Notes: generated from the letters alone by a model not told the origin. Numbered from the stretch's first letter, positions 1 through 7,951 are shown. The stretch: 64,000 bases of DNA from Kitasatospora terrestris (GCF_039542905.1 NZ_BAABIS010000001.1:3410001-3474000); one strand, 5' to 3'. Numbers and translations: made by a program.

Positions 1-33
1 GCACGGACCGGTCGTGCGGAAACCTCACCGCAC

Positions 34-930
34 ATGACGATCAGTAGGAGATCATTCGGTCTGGCGGCAGGGCTCCTGGCGGCCGCCGGGGCGCTCGGCC
101 CGCTGTCCGCGGGCCCGGCCGGCGCCGCGACGAACCGCCCGAGGGGCACCGGGCTGCCGGCGGAGAAGGCCACGCCGGTGGCGCAGTGGCGGCTGGACAC
201 CGCCTCCGGTTCGCCGGCAGTCACCCCGGACGACTGGCAGGACCATCTGGACGCGCGCCTGGGCGGCGGTGCGACGATCGACCCGGCCGGCGGGCTGCTG
301 CCGGTCCCGGGCAGTCTGGTCCTCGACGGTGTCGCCGCCCACGCCGAGGCCCCGGTGGCGGTGGACGTCACCGGCAGCTTCTCGCTCGCGCTGTGGGCCA
401 GCCCGGTCGCCGAGCCGAGCCGGGACATGACGGTGCTGGCGCTGACCGGCCGGCGCGGCAGCGCGCTGACCCTGCGCTGGAAGCACGAGGGCGCCCCCGG
501 CACCCCGAGCCCGATCGACCGCTGGGAGGTGGAGATCCGCGACTCGGACCGCCCGGACGCGACGCGCTCGGTGGCACCGCACACCCCCGCCTTCCCGTAC
601 GGGCCCGAGCTGCGGTGGGACCACCTGGCGGTCGTGTACGACGCCGACGCGGGCGAGCTCAGGCTGTACGTCAACGGAGCACCGGAGAACCAGCAGTGCG
701 CCCCGGGCGACGAGTCCTGCGTCCCCCACGTGTCGACCGTGCCGTCGGTCCGGCCGTTCCCGAAGGTGGACGCCCTCCAGTTCGGGCGGTCGCTGACCGA
801 CCGGGAGTGGACCGACCACTTCGCCGGGGAGCTCGACGCCGTCTGGCTCTACCGGGGCGCGCTGACCGAGTCCCAGGTCGCGCAACTGGCGGACCCCAAC
901 ATGGTCTACGAGCACCCGTACGCCCCCTGA
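34..930 (+). CDS. Secreted LamG / concanavalin A-like domain protein
   Basis: The 298-residue product starts with a twin-arginine type signal (SRRSFGLAAG at residues 4-13, then an Ala/Leu/Gly-rich stretch and a likely cleavage near AGA-AT at residue 30), so export by Tat is expected. The mature part resembles LamG/concanavalin A-like folds: a W-R-L-D segment near residue 52, 'GSFSLALWASP' near 115, 'WDHLAVVYDADAGELRLYVNG' type strands near 195-215 and a closing 'FAGELDAVWLYRGALTESQVAQL' near 265-285, which is typical of the last strands of LamG_3 domains. Such domains bind carbohydrate or protein; no catalytic residues are recognisable. The ATG start has no clear ribosome site within the 33 bases available upstream, so a start outside the window cannot be excluded. 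Confidence 0.8.
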   Translation: MTISRRSFGLAAGLLAAAGALGPLSAGPAGAATNRPRGTGLPAEKATPVAQWRLDTASGSPAVTPDDWQDHLDARLGGGATIDPAGGLLPVPGSLVLDGVAAHAEAPVAVDVTGSFSLALWASPVAEPSRDMTVLALTGRRGSALTLRWKHEGAPGTPSPIDRWEVEIRDSDRPDATRSVAPHTPAFPYGPELRWDHLAVVYDADAGELRLYVNGAPENQQCAPGDESCVPHVSTVPSVRPFPKVDALQFGRSLTDREWTDHFAGELDAVWLYRGALTESQVAQLADPNMVYEHPYAP

Positions 931-935
931 TCGCG

Positions 936-974
936 CACCCGCCGCCGGCGCCGCTCGGCCGCCGGCGGCGGGTG
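936..974. terminator. Bidirectional hairpin terminator
   Basis: A 14-bp perfect inverted repeat (936-949 with 961-974, 11-nt loop) lies between the convergent LamG and Clp_N genes. There is no T-run, as is common for terminators in this group. Confidence 0.7.
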
Positions 975-990
975 GCTCCCGCCGCCCGGC

Positions 991-1728
991 TCAGGCGTCG
1001 GTGTCGAGGACGGCAGTGACCGCGGCGACGATGCGGGCCTCGGCGGCGGGCTTGGTGACGCCGAGGTCGGCGAGCGGGCCGGTGCCGTCCTGCTGTTCGA
1101 GCAGGGCGAGCAGGATGTGCTCGGTGCCGACGTAGTTGTGGCCGAGGCGGAGCGCCTCGCGGAAGGTGAGTTCGAGGGCCTTCTTGGCGCCGGCGTCGAA
1201 GGGGATGAGCGCCGGGAGCTCGTCGACGGCGGGCGGGAGGGCGGCGGTGGCCGCCTCGCGGACCGCGTCGGGCGTGGCGCCGAGCGCGTCGAGGGTGAGG
1301 GCGGCGAGCGCGTCGGGTTCGGCGGCGAGGCCGAGCAGGAGGTGCTCGGGGCGGATCTCGGGGTTGCCGGCGGCGCGGGCGGCCTCCTGGGCGGCGATCA
1401 CGACCTTGCGGGCGGCGGTGGTGTAGCGGTTGAAGCCCTGACTGGGGTCGAGCTCCTCGGAGCCGGCGGCCGGGTCCTTGGGGACGAAGCGCTTCTGGGC
1501 GGCCTGTCGGGTGACGCCCATGGAGCGGCCGATGTCGGTCCAGGAGGCGCCGGAGCGGCGGGCCTGGTCGACGAAGTGGCCGATCAGGTGGTCGGCGACG
1601 TCGCCGAGGTGCTCGCCGACGAGGACGGCGTTGGTGAGCTGGTCGAGGGTGTCGGGATGGGCCTTGCGGATGCCGCTGATGAGGTCGTCGAGGCTGATCT
1701 GCGGGTTGATGCCGGCCGGATTCGTCAT
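991..1728 (-). CDS. HTH plus Clp N-terminal domain protein, probable autoregulator
   Basis: This 245-residue protein has a helix-turn-helix-like segment at about residues 62-81 (SWTDIGRSMGVTRQAAQKRF) followed by two Clp_N repeats (about 98-140, with 'RPEHLLLGL', and about 185-230, with 'VGTEHILLALLEQ'). It has no ClpC ATPase domains, so it is not a chaperone subunit by itself. Clp_N repeats normally bind adaptors or degron ligands; joined to an HTH they suggest a sensor-regulator. Its promoter carries two copies of an inverted repeat, and the ATG at 1728 coincides with the predicted transcription start, so the mRNA is probably leaderless. Autoregulation is my inference from the HTH and these operators. 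It is divergent from deoC but does not share its operator. Confidence 0.85.
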   Translation of the reverse strand: MTNPAGINPQISLDDLISGIRKAHPDTLDQLTNAVLVGEHLGDVADHLIGHFVDQARRSGASWTDIGRSMGVTRQAAQKRFVPKDPAAGSEELDPSQGFNRYTTAARKVVIAAQEAARAAGNPEIRPEHLLLGLAAEPDALAALTLDALGATPDAVREAATAALPPAVDELPALIPFDAGAKKALELTFREALRLGHNYVGTEHILLALLEQQDGTGPLADLGVTKPAAEARIVAAVTAVLDTDA

Positions 1729-1775
1729 GTGTCAACCGTAGGTTGACACCCTGCGACTGTCAACCCCGGGTTGCA
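1729..1775 (-). promoter_or_regulatory. Promoter of the Clp_N/HTH gene with two tandem operators
   Basis: On the minus strand a consensus -35 (TTGACA, plus-strand 1758-1763) is followed after exactly 17 bases by a -10 (TACGGT, 1735-1740), then 6 bases and the ATG at 1728, so transcription should start at the start codon. Two inverted repeats cover it: GTGTCAACC-GTA-GGTTGACAC (1729-1749, perfect) over the -10 and start, and TGTCAACC-CCG-GGTTGCA (1758-1775, one mismatch) over the -35. The placement implies repression. Confidence 0.8.
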
Positions 1776-1823
1776 CCCCCGCATTTCGGTCAGGCATCGA
1801 AACCGCCCGCCCCTAGCCCTCGG

Positions 1824-1842
1824 CTACGCGCGTAGATATGCT
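1824..1842 (+). promoter_or_regulatory. Nucleoside-regulon operator and -10 box of deoC
   Basis: A perfect 12-bp palindrome CTACGCGCGTAG (1824-1835) is followed after one base by the -10 hexamer TATGCT (1837-1842), then six bases and the GTG start at 1849. The operator lies in the -10/-35 spacer, so binding would block RNA polymerase. The same palindrome occurs at add (13877), deoA (19786), the BMP transporter (25587) and purN (60427). Confidence 0.8.
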
Positions 1843-1848
1843 GGTCTG

Positions 1849-2841
1849 GTGACTATGTCCACTCTTGCAGCCAACGCCCCCGGCGCAGCGGGCAGCGGTC
1901 TCGAGGACGTCGCGGCGTCCGAGGCCTCGCTCCGCCGCTTCCTGCACGGTCTGCCCGGCGTCGACCAGGTGGGCCTGGAGGCCCGCGCGGCGACCCTCGG
2001 CACCCGTTCGATCAAGACCACGGCCAAGGCGTACGCCATCGACCTGGCCATTTCGATGATCGACCTGACCACGCTGGAAGGCGCGGACACGGTCGGCAAG
2101 GTGCGCGCCCTGTGCACCAAGGGCAGGACGCCCGACCCGACCGACCCGACCACCCCGCAGGTGGCCGCGATCTGCGTCTACCCGGACATGGTCGCCACCG
2201 CGAAGGAGGCCCTGCGCGGCACGCCGATCCAGGTCGCCTCGGTCGCCACCGCCTTCCCGGCCGGCCGGGCCGCGCTGCCGGTGAAGCTGGCCGACACCGC
2301 CGACGCGGTGGCCGCCGGCGCCGACGAGATCGACATGGTGATCGACCGGGGCGCCTTCCTCTCCGGCCGCTACCTGGACGTCTTCCACGAGATCGTCGCG
2401 GTCAAGGAGGCGTGCAAGCGCCCGGACGGCACCGCCGCCCACCTCAAGGTGATCTTCGAGACGGGCGAGCTGCAGACGTACGACAACGTCCGCCGGGTTT
2501 CCTGGCTGGCGATGCTGGCCGGCGCCGACTTCATCAAGACCTCCACGGGCAAGGTCGCGGTGAACGCGACTCCCCCGGTGACCCTGCTGATGCTCGAGGC
2601 CGTCCGCGACTTCAAGGCGCAGACTGGGATCCAGGTGGGCGTGAAGCCGGCCGGCGGTATCCGCACCACCAAGGACGCGATGAAGTACCTGGTGATGGTC
2701 AACGAGACCCTGGGCGACGACTGGCTGAGCCCGCACTGGTTCCGCTTCGGAGCCTCCAGCCTGCTCAACGACCTGCTGATGCAGCGCCAGAAGCTGACCA
2801 CCGGACGGTACTCCGGTCCCGACTACGTGACGGTGGACTGA
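1849..2841 (+). CDS. deoC: Deoxyribose-phosphate aldolase
   Basis: DeoC cleaves 2-deoxyribose-5-phosphate to glyceraldehyde-3-phosphate and acetaldehyde, the last step of deoxynucleoside breakdown. The 330-residue protein has the class I aldolase signature: the Schiff-base lysine in 'ADFIKTSTGK' (Lys230) and the second active-site lysine in 'VKPAGGIRT' (Lys266), plus 'EIDMVIDRGAF' and a C-terminal 'FRFGASSLLNDL'. It is longer than E. coli DeoC because of an N-terminal extension of about 60 residues usual in actinomycetes. GTG 1849 is chosen because it lies 6 bases after a -10 box (leaderless), although ATG 1855 is two codons further on. It heads an operon with two aldehyde dehydrogenase-family genes that can handle the acetaldehyde. 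Repression through the operator at 1824-1835 is inferred. Confidence 0.95.
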   Translation: MTMSTLAANAPGAAGSGLEDVAASEASLRRFLHGLPGVDQVGLEARAATLGTRSIKTTAKAYAIDLAISMIDLTTLEGADTVGKVRALCTKGRTPDPTDPTTPQVAAICVYPDMVATAKEALRGTPIQVASVATAFPAGRAALPVKLADTADAVAAGADEIDMVIDRGAFLSGRYLDVFHEIVAVKEACKRPDGTAAHLKVIFETGELQTYDNVRRVSWLAMLAGADFIKTSTGKVAVNATPPVTLLMLEAVRDFKAQTGIQVGVKPAGGIRTTKDAMKYLVMVNETLGDDWLSPHWFRFGASSLLNDLLMQRQKLTTGRYSGPDYVTVD

Positions 2842-2846
2842 GGAAC

Positions 2847-4325
2847 ATGGCCAAGAACAAGAACACGGTCGACGAGCAGCCGGCGAAGTCCGGCCTCTTC
2901 GAGTACGCCCCGGCGCCCGAGTCGCCGGCCGCCGCGGGTGACATCGCGACCTCCTACGGGCACTTCATCGGCGGCGAGTTCGTCGACTCCTCCGGCAGCG
3001 AGGCGCTGAAGACCGTCAACCCGGCCACCGAGCAGGTGCTGGCGTCCTTCGCGCAGGGCACCGACGAGGACGTGGACCGCGCCGTCGCCGCCGCCCGCAA
3101 GGCGTTCGCCGACTGGTCGGCGCTGCCGGGCAGCGAGCGCGCCAAGTACCTGTTCCGGATCGCCCGGATCATCCAGGAGCGTTCGCGCGAGCTGGCGGTG
3201 CTGGAGTCGATCGACAACGGCAAGCCGATCCGCGAGACCCGCGACGTGGACCTGCCGCTGGTCGCCGCGCACTTCTTCTACTACGCGGGCTGGGCCGACA
3301 AGCTGGACTACGCCGGCTACGGCGCCGCCCCGAAGCCGCTGGGCGTGGCCGGCCAGGTCATCCCGTGGAACTTCCCGCTGCTGATGCTGGCGTGGAAGAT
3401 CGCCCCGGCGCTGGCCACCGGCAACACGGTCGTCCTCAAGCCGGCCGAGACCACCCCGCTGACCGCGCTGCGCTTCGCCGAGATCTGCCGCCAGGCCGGT
3501 CTGCCGAAGGGCGTCGTCAACATCGTCACCGGTGACGGCCGGACGGGCGCGGCGCTGACCGCGCACCCGGACGTCAACAAGGTCGCCTTCACCGGCTCCA
3601 CGCCGGTCGGCCGGGCGATCGCCAAGCAGCTCGCCGGCACCCGCAAGAAGCTCTCGCTGGAGCTCGGCGGCAAGGCCGCCAACATCGTCTTCGACGACGC
3701 GCCGCTCGACCAGGCGGTCGAGGGCATCGTCAACGGCATCTTCTTCAACCAGGGCCACGTCTGCTGCGCGGGCTCGCGCCTGCTGGTCCAGGAGTCGATC
3801 CAGGACGAGCTGCTGGACGCGCTGAAGCGCCGGATGGGCACCCTGCGGGTCGGCGACCCGCTGGACAAGAACACCGACATCGGCGCGATCAACTCCGCCG
3901 AGCAGCTGGCCCGGATCACCGCGCTCACCGAGATCGGCGAGTCCGAGGGCGCCGAGCGCTGGTCGCCGGCCTGCGAGCTGCCGGGCACCGGCTTCTGGTT
4001 CAAGCCGACGCTGTTCACCGGCGTCTCCCAGGCGCACCGGATCGCCCAGGAGGAGATCTTCGGCCCGGTGCTGTCGGTGCTGACCTTCCGCACCCCCGCC
4101 GAGGCGGTCGAGAAGGCCAACAACACGCCGTACGGCCTCTCCGCCGGCATCTGGACGGAGAAGGGCTCGCGCATCCTCTGGATGGCCAACAAGCTCAAGG
4201 CCGGTGTGGTCTGGGCGAACACCTTCAACAAGTTCGACCCGACCTCGCCGTTCGGCGGCTACAAGGAGTCGGGTTACGGCCGCGAGGGTGGCCGCCACGG
4301 TCTGGAGGCCTACCTCGATGTCTGA
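2847..4325 (+). CDS. Aldehyde dehydrogenase (NAD-dependent family)
   Basis: A full-length ALDH of 492 residues: the cofactor-loop Asn in 'VIPWNFPLLM' (Asn175), 'LKPAETTPLTA', 'FTGSTPVG', the general-base Glu in 'LELGGKAANI' (Glu272), the nucleophilic Cys in 'GHVCCAGSR' (Cys306) and the late 'EEIFGPVLSV' motif. It starts 5 bases after the deoC stop, behind a GAGGAAC stretch, in one operon. The likely role, inferred from context, is oxidation of the acetaldehyde released by DeoC; the true substrate cannot be read from the sequence. The first 30 residues are a polar extension. Confidence 0.93.
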   Translation: MAKNKNTVDEQPAKSGLFEYAPAPESPAAAGDIATSYGHFIGGEFVDSSGSEALKTVNPATEQVLASFAQGTDEDVDRAVAAARKAFADWSALPGSERAKYLFRIARIIQERSRELAVLESIDNGKPIRETRDVDLPLVAAHFFYYAGWADKLDYAGYGAAPKPLGVAGQVIPWNFPLLMLAWKIAPALATGNTVVLKPAETTPLTALRFAEICRQAGLPKGVVNIVTGDGRTGAALTAHPDVNKVAFTGSTPVGRAIAKQLAGTRKKLSLELGGKAANIVFDDAPLDQAVEGIVNGIFFNQGHVCCAGSRLLVQESIQDELLDALKRRMGTLRVGDPLDKNTDIGAINSAEQLARITALTEIGESEGAERWSPACELPGTGFWFKPTLFTGVSQAHRIAQEEIFGPVLSVLTFRTPAEAVEKANNTPYGLSAGIWTEKGSRILWMANKLKAGVVWANTFNKFDPTSPFGGYKESGYGREGGRHGLEAYLDV

Positions 4326-5220
4326 TGTCATGCCGCGCCTCGATGTCTTCAAGACCTACAAGCTGTACGTCGGCGGGAAGTTCCCGCGCTCCGAGAGCGG
4401 GCGGGTGTACGAGGTGACCGACGCAAAGGGCCAGTGGCTGGCCAACGCCCCGCTCGGCACCCGCAAGGACACCCGGGACGCCGTCCTGGCCGCCCGCGCC
4501 GCGGTCAAGGGCTGGGCCGGCACCACCGCGTACAACCGCGGCCAGGTGCTGTACCGGGTCGCCGAGATGCTGCAGGGCCGCCGCGAGCAGTTCACCGCCG
4601 AGGTGGCGACGGCCGAGGGCCTGGGCGCCAAGAAGGCGGCCGCGCTGGTGGACGCCGCGATCGACCGCTGGGTCTGGTACGCGGGCTGGACCGACAAGGT
4701 CGCGCAGATCGCGGGCGGCGCCAACCCGGTCGCCGGGCCGTTCTTCAACCTGTCCACCCCGGAGCCGACCGGCGTGGTCGGCATCGTGGCGCCGCAGGCC
4801 GGCTACGGGTACTCGCTGCTCGGCCTGGTGTCGGTGGTCGCCCCGGCGATCGCCACCGGCAACACCGTCGTGGTCGCGGCCGCCGCCGGCGCGCCGCTGC
4901 CGGCGCTGTCGCTGGGCGAGGTGCTGGCCACCTCGGACGTGCCCGGCGGCGTGGTGAACATCCTCTCCGGGAAGACCGCCGACATCGCCCCGACGCTCGC
5001 CTCCCACCAGGACGTCAACGCGCTCGACCTGGCCGGGGCGATCGCCGCCGACGGGCCCGGCGCGGCGGCGCAGCTGGAGGCGTCCGCCGCGGATACGCTG
5101 AAGCGAGTCGTCCGGCCCCCGGTGGACCCGTCCGCCGCGGACTGGACGGACGCGCCCGGCACCGAGCGCCTGCTCTCCTTCCTGGAGACCAAGACGGTCT
5201 GGCACCCGATGGGTATCTGA
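4318..5220 (+). CDS. Truncated ALDH-family protein without catalytic domain
   Basis: This 300-residue protein is homologous to the N-terminal cofactor-binding half of the preceding ALDH ('YKLYVGGKFPRSESGRVYEV', 'WYAGWTDKVAQIAGG', 'GVVGIVAPQAGYGYSLLG', 'VAPAIATGNTVVVAAAAGAPL'). It ends before the catalytic-cysteine domain. Key residues are also changed: the Asn of PWNFP is absent (PQAGYG), the KPAE lysine is Ala, FTGS has become DLAG, and there is no E-LGGK or cysteine motif. It should therefore be inactive as a dehydrogenase and may be a partner or structural subunit (inference). The start overlaps the upstream stop by 8 bases, so translation is probably coupled. The reading frame is intact and codon use normal, so it is not a decaying pseudogene. 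Confidence 0.88.
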   Translation: MSDVMPRLDVFKTYKLYVGGKFPRSESGRVYEVTDAKGQWLANAPLGTRKDTRDAVLAARAAVKGWAGTTAYNRGQVLYRVAEMLQGRREQFTAEVATAEGLGAKKAAALVDAAIDRWVWYAGWTDKVAQIAGGANPVAGPFFNLSTPEPTGVVGIVAPQAGYGYSLLGLVSVVAPAIATGNTVVVAAAAGAPLPALSLGEVLATSDVPGGVVNILSGKTADIAPTLASHQDVNALDLAGAIAADGPGAAAQLEASAADTLKRVVRPPVDPSAADWTDAPGTERLLSFLETKTVWHPMGI

Positions 5221-5280
5221 CCCGACCACAGACCGGCCGTCCCACGTGCCCCTACCCCCCCCCGGGGGCCCGGACGGTCT

Positions 5281-5317
5281 GACGGACCCGCGCCCTCCCC
5301 CCTGGTGCGGGTCCGTC
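5281..5317 (+). terminator. Terminator of the deoC-ALDH operon
   Basis: An 11-bp perfect inverted repeat (5281-5291 with 5307-5317) with a 15-nt pyrimidine-rich loop lies downstream of the last ALDH-family gene and before the uridine kinase gene. Confidence 0.65.
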
Positions 5318-5410
5318 CCCCTGTCCGGGCAGCGTCGTCCGGCCGCTGTCGCGAACATCTCGGTCCGCCCGGTATCGCACGGGCCGGGCGATACGTCAGA
5401 CTGGTGTCTC

Positions 5411-6055
5411 GTGAGTGACCTCCCGCTGAACCGCCGTACCGCCGCACGTGCCCGCGTCATCCTGCTCTCGGGTCCGTCCGGCTCGGGGAAGTCCTCGCTG
5501 GCCGAGCGGACCGGCCTGCCGGTCCTCCAGCTCGACGACTTCTACAAGGACGGCGACGACCCCACCCTCCCGCAGTTCCCGGAGGACGGCGGCACGGACT
5601 GGGACTCCCCGCTCTCCTGGCACCGCGAGGACGCGCTCGCCGCCATCCGGCAGCTGGTGGACACCGGCCGCGCCGAGGTCCCGGTCTACTCGATCCCGGA
5701 CAACGGCCGGGTCGGCACCCACACCCTGGAGCTGGGCGAGGCCCCCGCGTTCATCGCGGAGGGCATCTTCGCCGCCGAGATAGCCGAGCAGTGCCGGGCC
5801 GAGCACCTGCTCGGCGACGCGCTGTGCCTGCGCAACCGCCCGCTCACCACCGCCTGGCGCCGCTTCCGCCGCGATGTCCGGGAGGGCCGCAAGTCCGTCC
5901 CCTACCTGGTCCGCCGCGGCGTCCGCCTGATGCGCGCCGAGCGGGGCATCGTCGCCCGCCAGGTCGAGCTCGGCGCCTACGCCTGCGACGGCCTGGAGGC
6001 CGAGCGCCGGGTGCACGCCGTCGCCCGCCAGGAGGCCCGCGCGCTGCGCGTCTGA
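5411..6055 (+). CDS. Uridine kinase-like P-loop NTPase
   Basis: The 214-residue protein has a Walker A motif at residues 21-28 (GPSGSGKS), then 'LPVLQLDDFYKDGDDPTLP' with the Asp-Asp-Phe-Tyr segment typical of uridine kinase/phosphoribulokinase folds, 'DWDSPLSWHREDAL', 'VYSIPDNGR' and an 'FIAEGIFAAE' strand. The inferred reaction is phosphorylation of uridine/cytidine in pyrimidine salvage, which fits the surrounding nucleoside genes. GTG 5411 is chosen because the protein similarity begins there; the region upstream (terminator 5281-5317) is non-coding. It has its own transcript, ending at the long hairpin 6088-6130. Confidence 0.85.
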   Translation: MSDLPLNRRTAARARVILLSGPSGSGKSSLAERTGLPVLQLDDFYKDGDDPTLPQFPEDGGTDWDSPLSWHREDALAAIRQLVDTGRAEVPVYSIPDNGRVGTHTLELGEAPAFIAEGIFAAEIAEQCRAEHLLGDALCLRNRPLTTAWRRFRRDVREGRKSVPYLVRRGVRLMRAERGIVARQVELGAYACDGLEAERRVHAVARQEARALRV

Positions 6056-6087
6056 GGCCCCCGCGCCGTCCCGCGGCAGCACGACGA

Positions 6088-6136
6088 CGGAACGGACCCG
6101 GTGCTTCTCCCCCGCACCGGGTCCGTTCCGTTTGTT
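6088..6136. terminator. Strong bidirectional terminator
   Basis: A perfect 17-bp stem (6088-6104 with 6114-6130), 9-nt loop, followed by TTTGTT. It separates the convergent uridine kinase and sigQ genes. Confidence 0.85.
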
Positions 6137-6232
6137 CGGGCCGGGTTCCCCCCGCGGCTGCCGGTCCCCCCGAACCGGGTGCCGCCCGAGCCCTTCTTCA
6201 CCCGTCCCCCGACGGGAGTCCCGTGCCGGCCG

Positions 6233-6988
6233 TCAGGCGACCAGCTCGCCGAAGGCGTGCACCGTGTCACCGGTGCGGTTGAGCTGCTCGTCCTCGCGCA
6301 GCCGGCGCAGCGCGCGCCAGATGGAGCTCTTCACCGTGCCGACGCTGATGCCGAGGATGTCGGCGATCTCCGGGTCGGTGCGGCCCTCGTAGTAGCGCAG
6401 GACGAGCATGGTCCGCTGGTTCTCCGGCAGCTTGGCCAGCGCCTGCCAGAGCACGGCGCGCAGCTCGGTGCCGCCCATCGCGTCGGTGTCGCCGGCGGTC
6501 TCCGGCAGCTCCTCGGTCGGGTACTCGTTGAGCTTGCGGCGCCGCCAGGCGGAGATGTGCAGGTTGGTCATGGTGCGGCGGAGGTAGCCGCCGACGGCCG
6601 CCTTGTCGGTGATCCGGTCCCAGGCGCGGTAGGTGGAGAACAGGGCGCTCTGCAGCAGGTCCTCGGCCTCGTACCGGTCGCCGGTCAGGTGGTAGGCGGT
6701 GGCGTAGAGCGCGGCGCGGCGCTCCCGCACGTAGGCGGTGAACTCGACGATGTTGTCGGTCCCGCGGGCGGTCTCGACCGGCGCGGCGAAGGACTCGACG
6801 ACCGGCTGCGCCACCGGCTCCGCGACCGGCTCGACCACGGCGAGGCCGGGGCGGCGGGTGCGGTTGGTGTGGGTGCAGCCCCGCACGACGACCGAACCGG
6901 AGGCCCGGTCGGTGCGCACCTCGAACCGGGTCCGGGCCGAGCCGATGGCTGAACGCGTCGCGGTGCGGTTCATCAGCGTTGCGGTCAT
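6233..6988 (-). CDS. sigQ: SigE-family ECF RNA polymerase sigma factor SigQ
   Basis: This 251-residue protein has sigma-70 region 2 ('TAYHLTGDRYEAEDLLQSAL', about residues 96-115, and 'YLRRTMTNLHISAWRRRK') and region 4 ('LPENQRTMLVLRYYEGRTD', 'EIADILGISVGTVKSSIWRALRRLR', near 188-230). About 75 N-terminal residues are a low-complexity Val/Pro/Ala extension. Assignment as SigQ rests on its divergent position next to afsQ1-afsQ2, the arrangement known in S. coelicolor where AfsQ1 controls sigQ. The ATG at 6988 has a GGGGG ribosome site 6 bases upstream. An AfsQ1-type box lies 127 bp upstream of the start codon. Confidence 0.88.
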   Translation of the reverse strand: MTATLMNRTATRSAIGSARTRFEVRTDRASGSVVVRGCTHTNRTRRPGLAVVEPVAEPVAQPVVESFAAPVETARGTDNIVEFTAYVRERRAALYATAYHLTGDRYEAEDLLQSALFSTYRAWDRITDKAAVGGYLRRTMTNLHISAWRRRKLNEYPTEELPETAGDTDAMGGTELRAVLWQALAKLPENQRTMLVLRYYEGRTDPEIADILGISVGTVKSSIWRALRRLREDEQLNRTGDTVHAFGELVA

Positions 6989-7114
6989 CGTGCACCCCCA
7001 TGATCGGTACGAGCGGTATCTTCCGGTCCCCGTCGCACCGGTGGTGACCTGGTGCGTTGTTCCGGCGACAAGGAAAATCCTGCCCGGTCGACGTCATGGC
7101 GGTGTCCGCCGACT

Positions 7115-7130
7115 GTCACAGCGCTGTCAC
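7115..7130. promoter_or_regulatory. Probable AfsQ1 binding box (GTCAC-N6-GTCAC)
   Basis: GTCAC (7115-7119) and GTCAC (7126-7130) separated by six bases exactly fit the published AfsQ1 consensus GTnAC-n6-GTnAC. The box lies in the sigQ-afsQ1 intergenic region, 127 bp from the sigQ start and 120 bp from the afsQ1 start, so activation of sigQ and/or autoregulation is expected. Confidence 0.8.
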
Positions 7131-7237
7131 AAGGCCCGGGACTTTCGTCCACACCGCTGCCACTGGCGCGGACGCACGACGGGAACCGTCCGGTTCCCGG
7201 GTTGCTCCGGGTGGGTGCTCCGGAGCTCCGCTTGGGT

Positions 7238-7243
7238 CAGAAT
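7238..7243 (+). promoter_or_regulatory. Candidate leaderless -10 box of afsQ1
   Basis: CAGAAT lies exactly 6 bases before the GTG start at 7250, the spacing seen at other leaderless genes here. No good -35 is visible. Confidence 0.45.
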
Positions 7244-7249
7244 GAGCCC

Positions 7250-7927
7250 GTGCCTTTCCTGCTTCTGATCGAGGACGACGACGCCATCCGGACCGGCCTC
7301 GAACTCGCCCTCACCCGCCAGGGCCACCGCGTGGCCGCCGCCGCCTCGGGCGAGGACGGCCTGAAGCTCTTCAAGGAGCAGCGTCCGGACCTGATCGTGC
7401 TCGACGTGATGCTGCCCGGCATCGACGGCTTCGAGGTGTGCCGGCGGATCCGCCGCACCGACCAGCTGCCGATCATCCTGCTGACCGCGCGCTCGGACGA
7501 CATCGACGTGGTGGTCGGCCTGGAGTCCGGGGCGGACGACTACGTGGTCAAGCCGGTGCAGCCGCGTGTGCTGGACGCCCGGATCCGCGCGGTGCTGCGC
7601 CGCGGCGAGCGGGAGAGCTCCGACTCCGCCGCCTACGGCAGCCTGGTGATCGACCGTTCGGCGATGACGGTCACCAAGGACGGCCAGGACCTGCAGCTGA
7701 CCCCGACCGAGCTGCGGCTGCTGCTGGAGCTGAGCCGCCGCCCGGGGCAGGCGCTCTCCCGGCAGCAACTGCTGCGGCTGGTCTGGGAGCACGACTACCT
7801 GGGCGACTCCCGGCTGGTCGACGCGTGCGTGCAGCGGCTGCGGGCGAAGGTCGAGGAGGTGCCCTCGGCGCCGACTCTGATCCGCACCGTGCGCGGCGTG
7901 GGGTACCGTCTGGACCCGCCCGCGTAA
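7250..7927 (+). CDS. afsQ1: Response regulator AfsQ1 (OmpR/PhoB type)
   Basis: A 225-residue regulator, the same length as S. coelicolor AfsQ1. The receiver domain (1-118) has the acidic pocket Glu8-Asp9-Asp10, phospho-acceptor Asp52 ('LIVLDVMLPG'), the conserved Thr in 'IILLTARSD' and Lys in 'DDYVVKPV'. The C-terminal winged helix covers about 130-225 ('LTPTELRLLLELSRRPGQALSR', 'RLVDACVQRLRAKVE', 'IRTVRGVGYRLD'). In the AfsQ system it responds to nitrogen and metabolic state and controls antibiotic genes and sigQ. GTG 7250 starts the conserved domain and follows a -10-like box. It is followed 24 bases later by afsQ2, its cognate kinase. Confidence 0.93.
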   Translation: MPFLLLIEDDDAIRTGLELALTRQGHRVAAAASGEDGLKLFKEQRPDLIVLDVMLPGIDGFEVCRRIRRTDQLPIILLTARSDDIDVVVGLESGADDYVVKPVQPRVLDARIRAVLRRGERESSDSAAYGSLVIDRSAMTVTKDGQDLQLTPTELRLLLELSRRPGQALSRQQLLRLVWEHDYLGDSRLVDACVQRLRAKVEEVPSAPTLIRTVRGVGYRLDPPA

Positions 7928-7951
7928 CTTTCCGAGCCCTGCGAGTTGTTG

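Noticed and set aside
6989..7249. Small gene between sigQ and afsQ1
   Set aside because: Open frames here lack codon bias; the region is better explained as a regulatory region with the AfsQ1 box.
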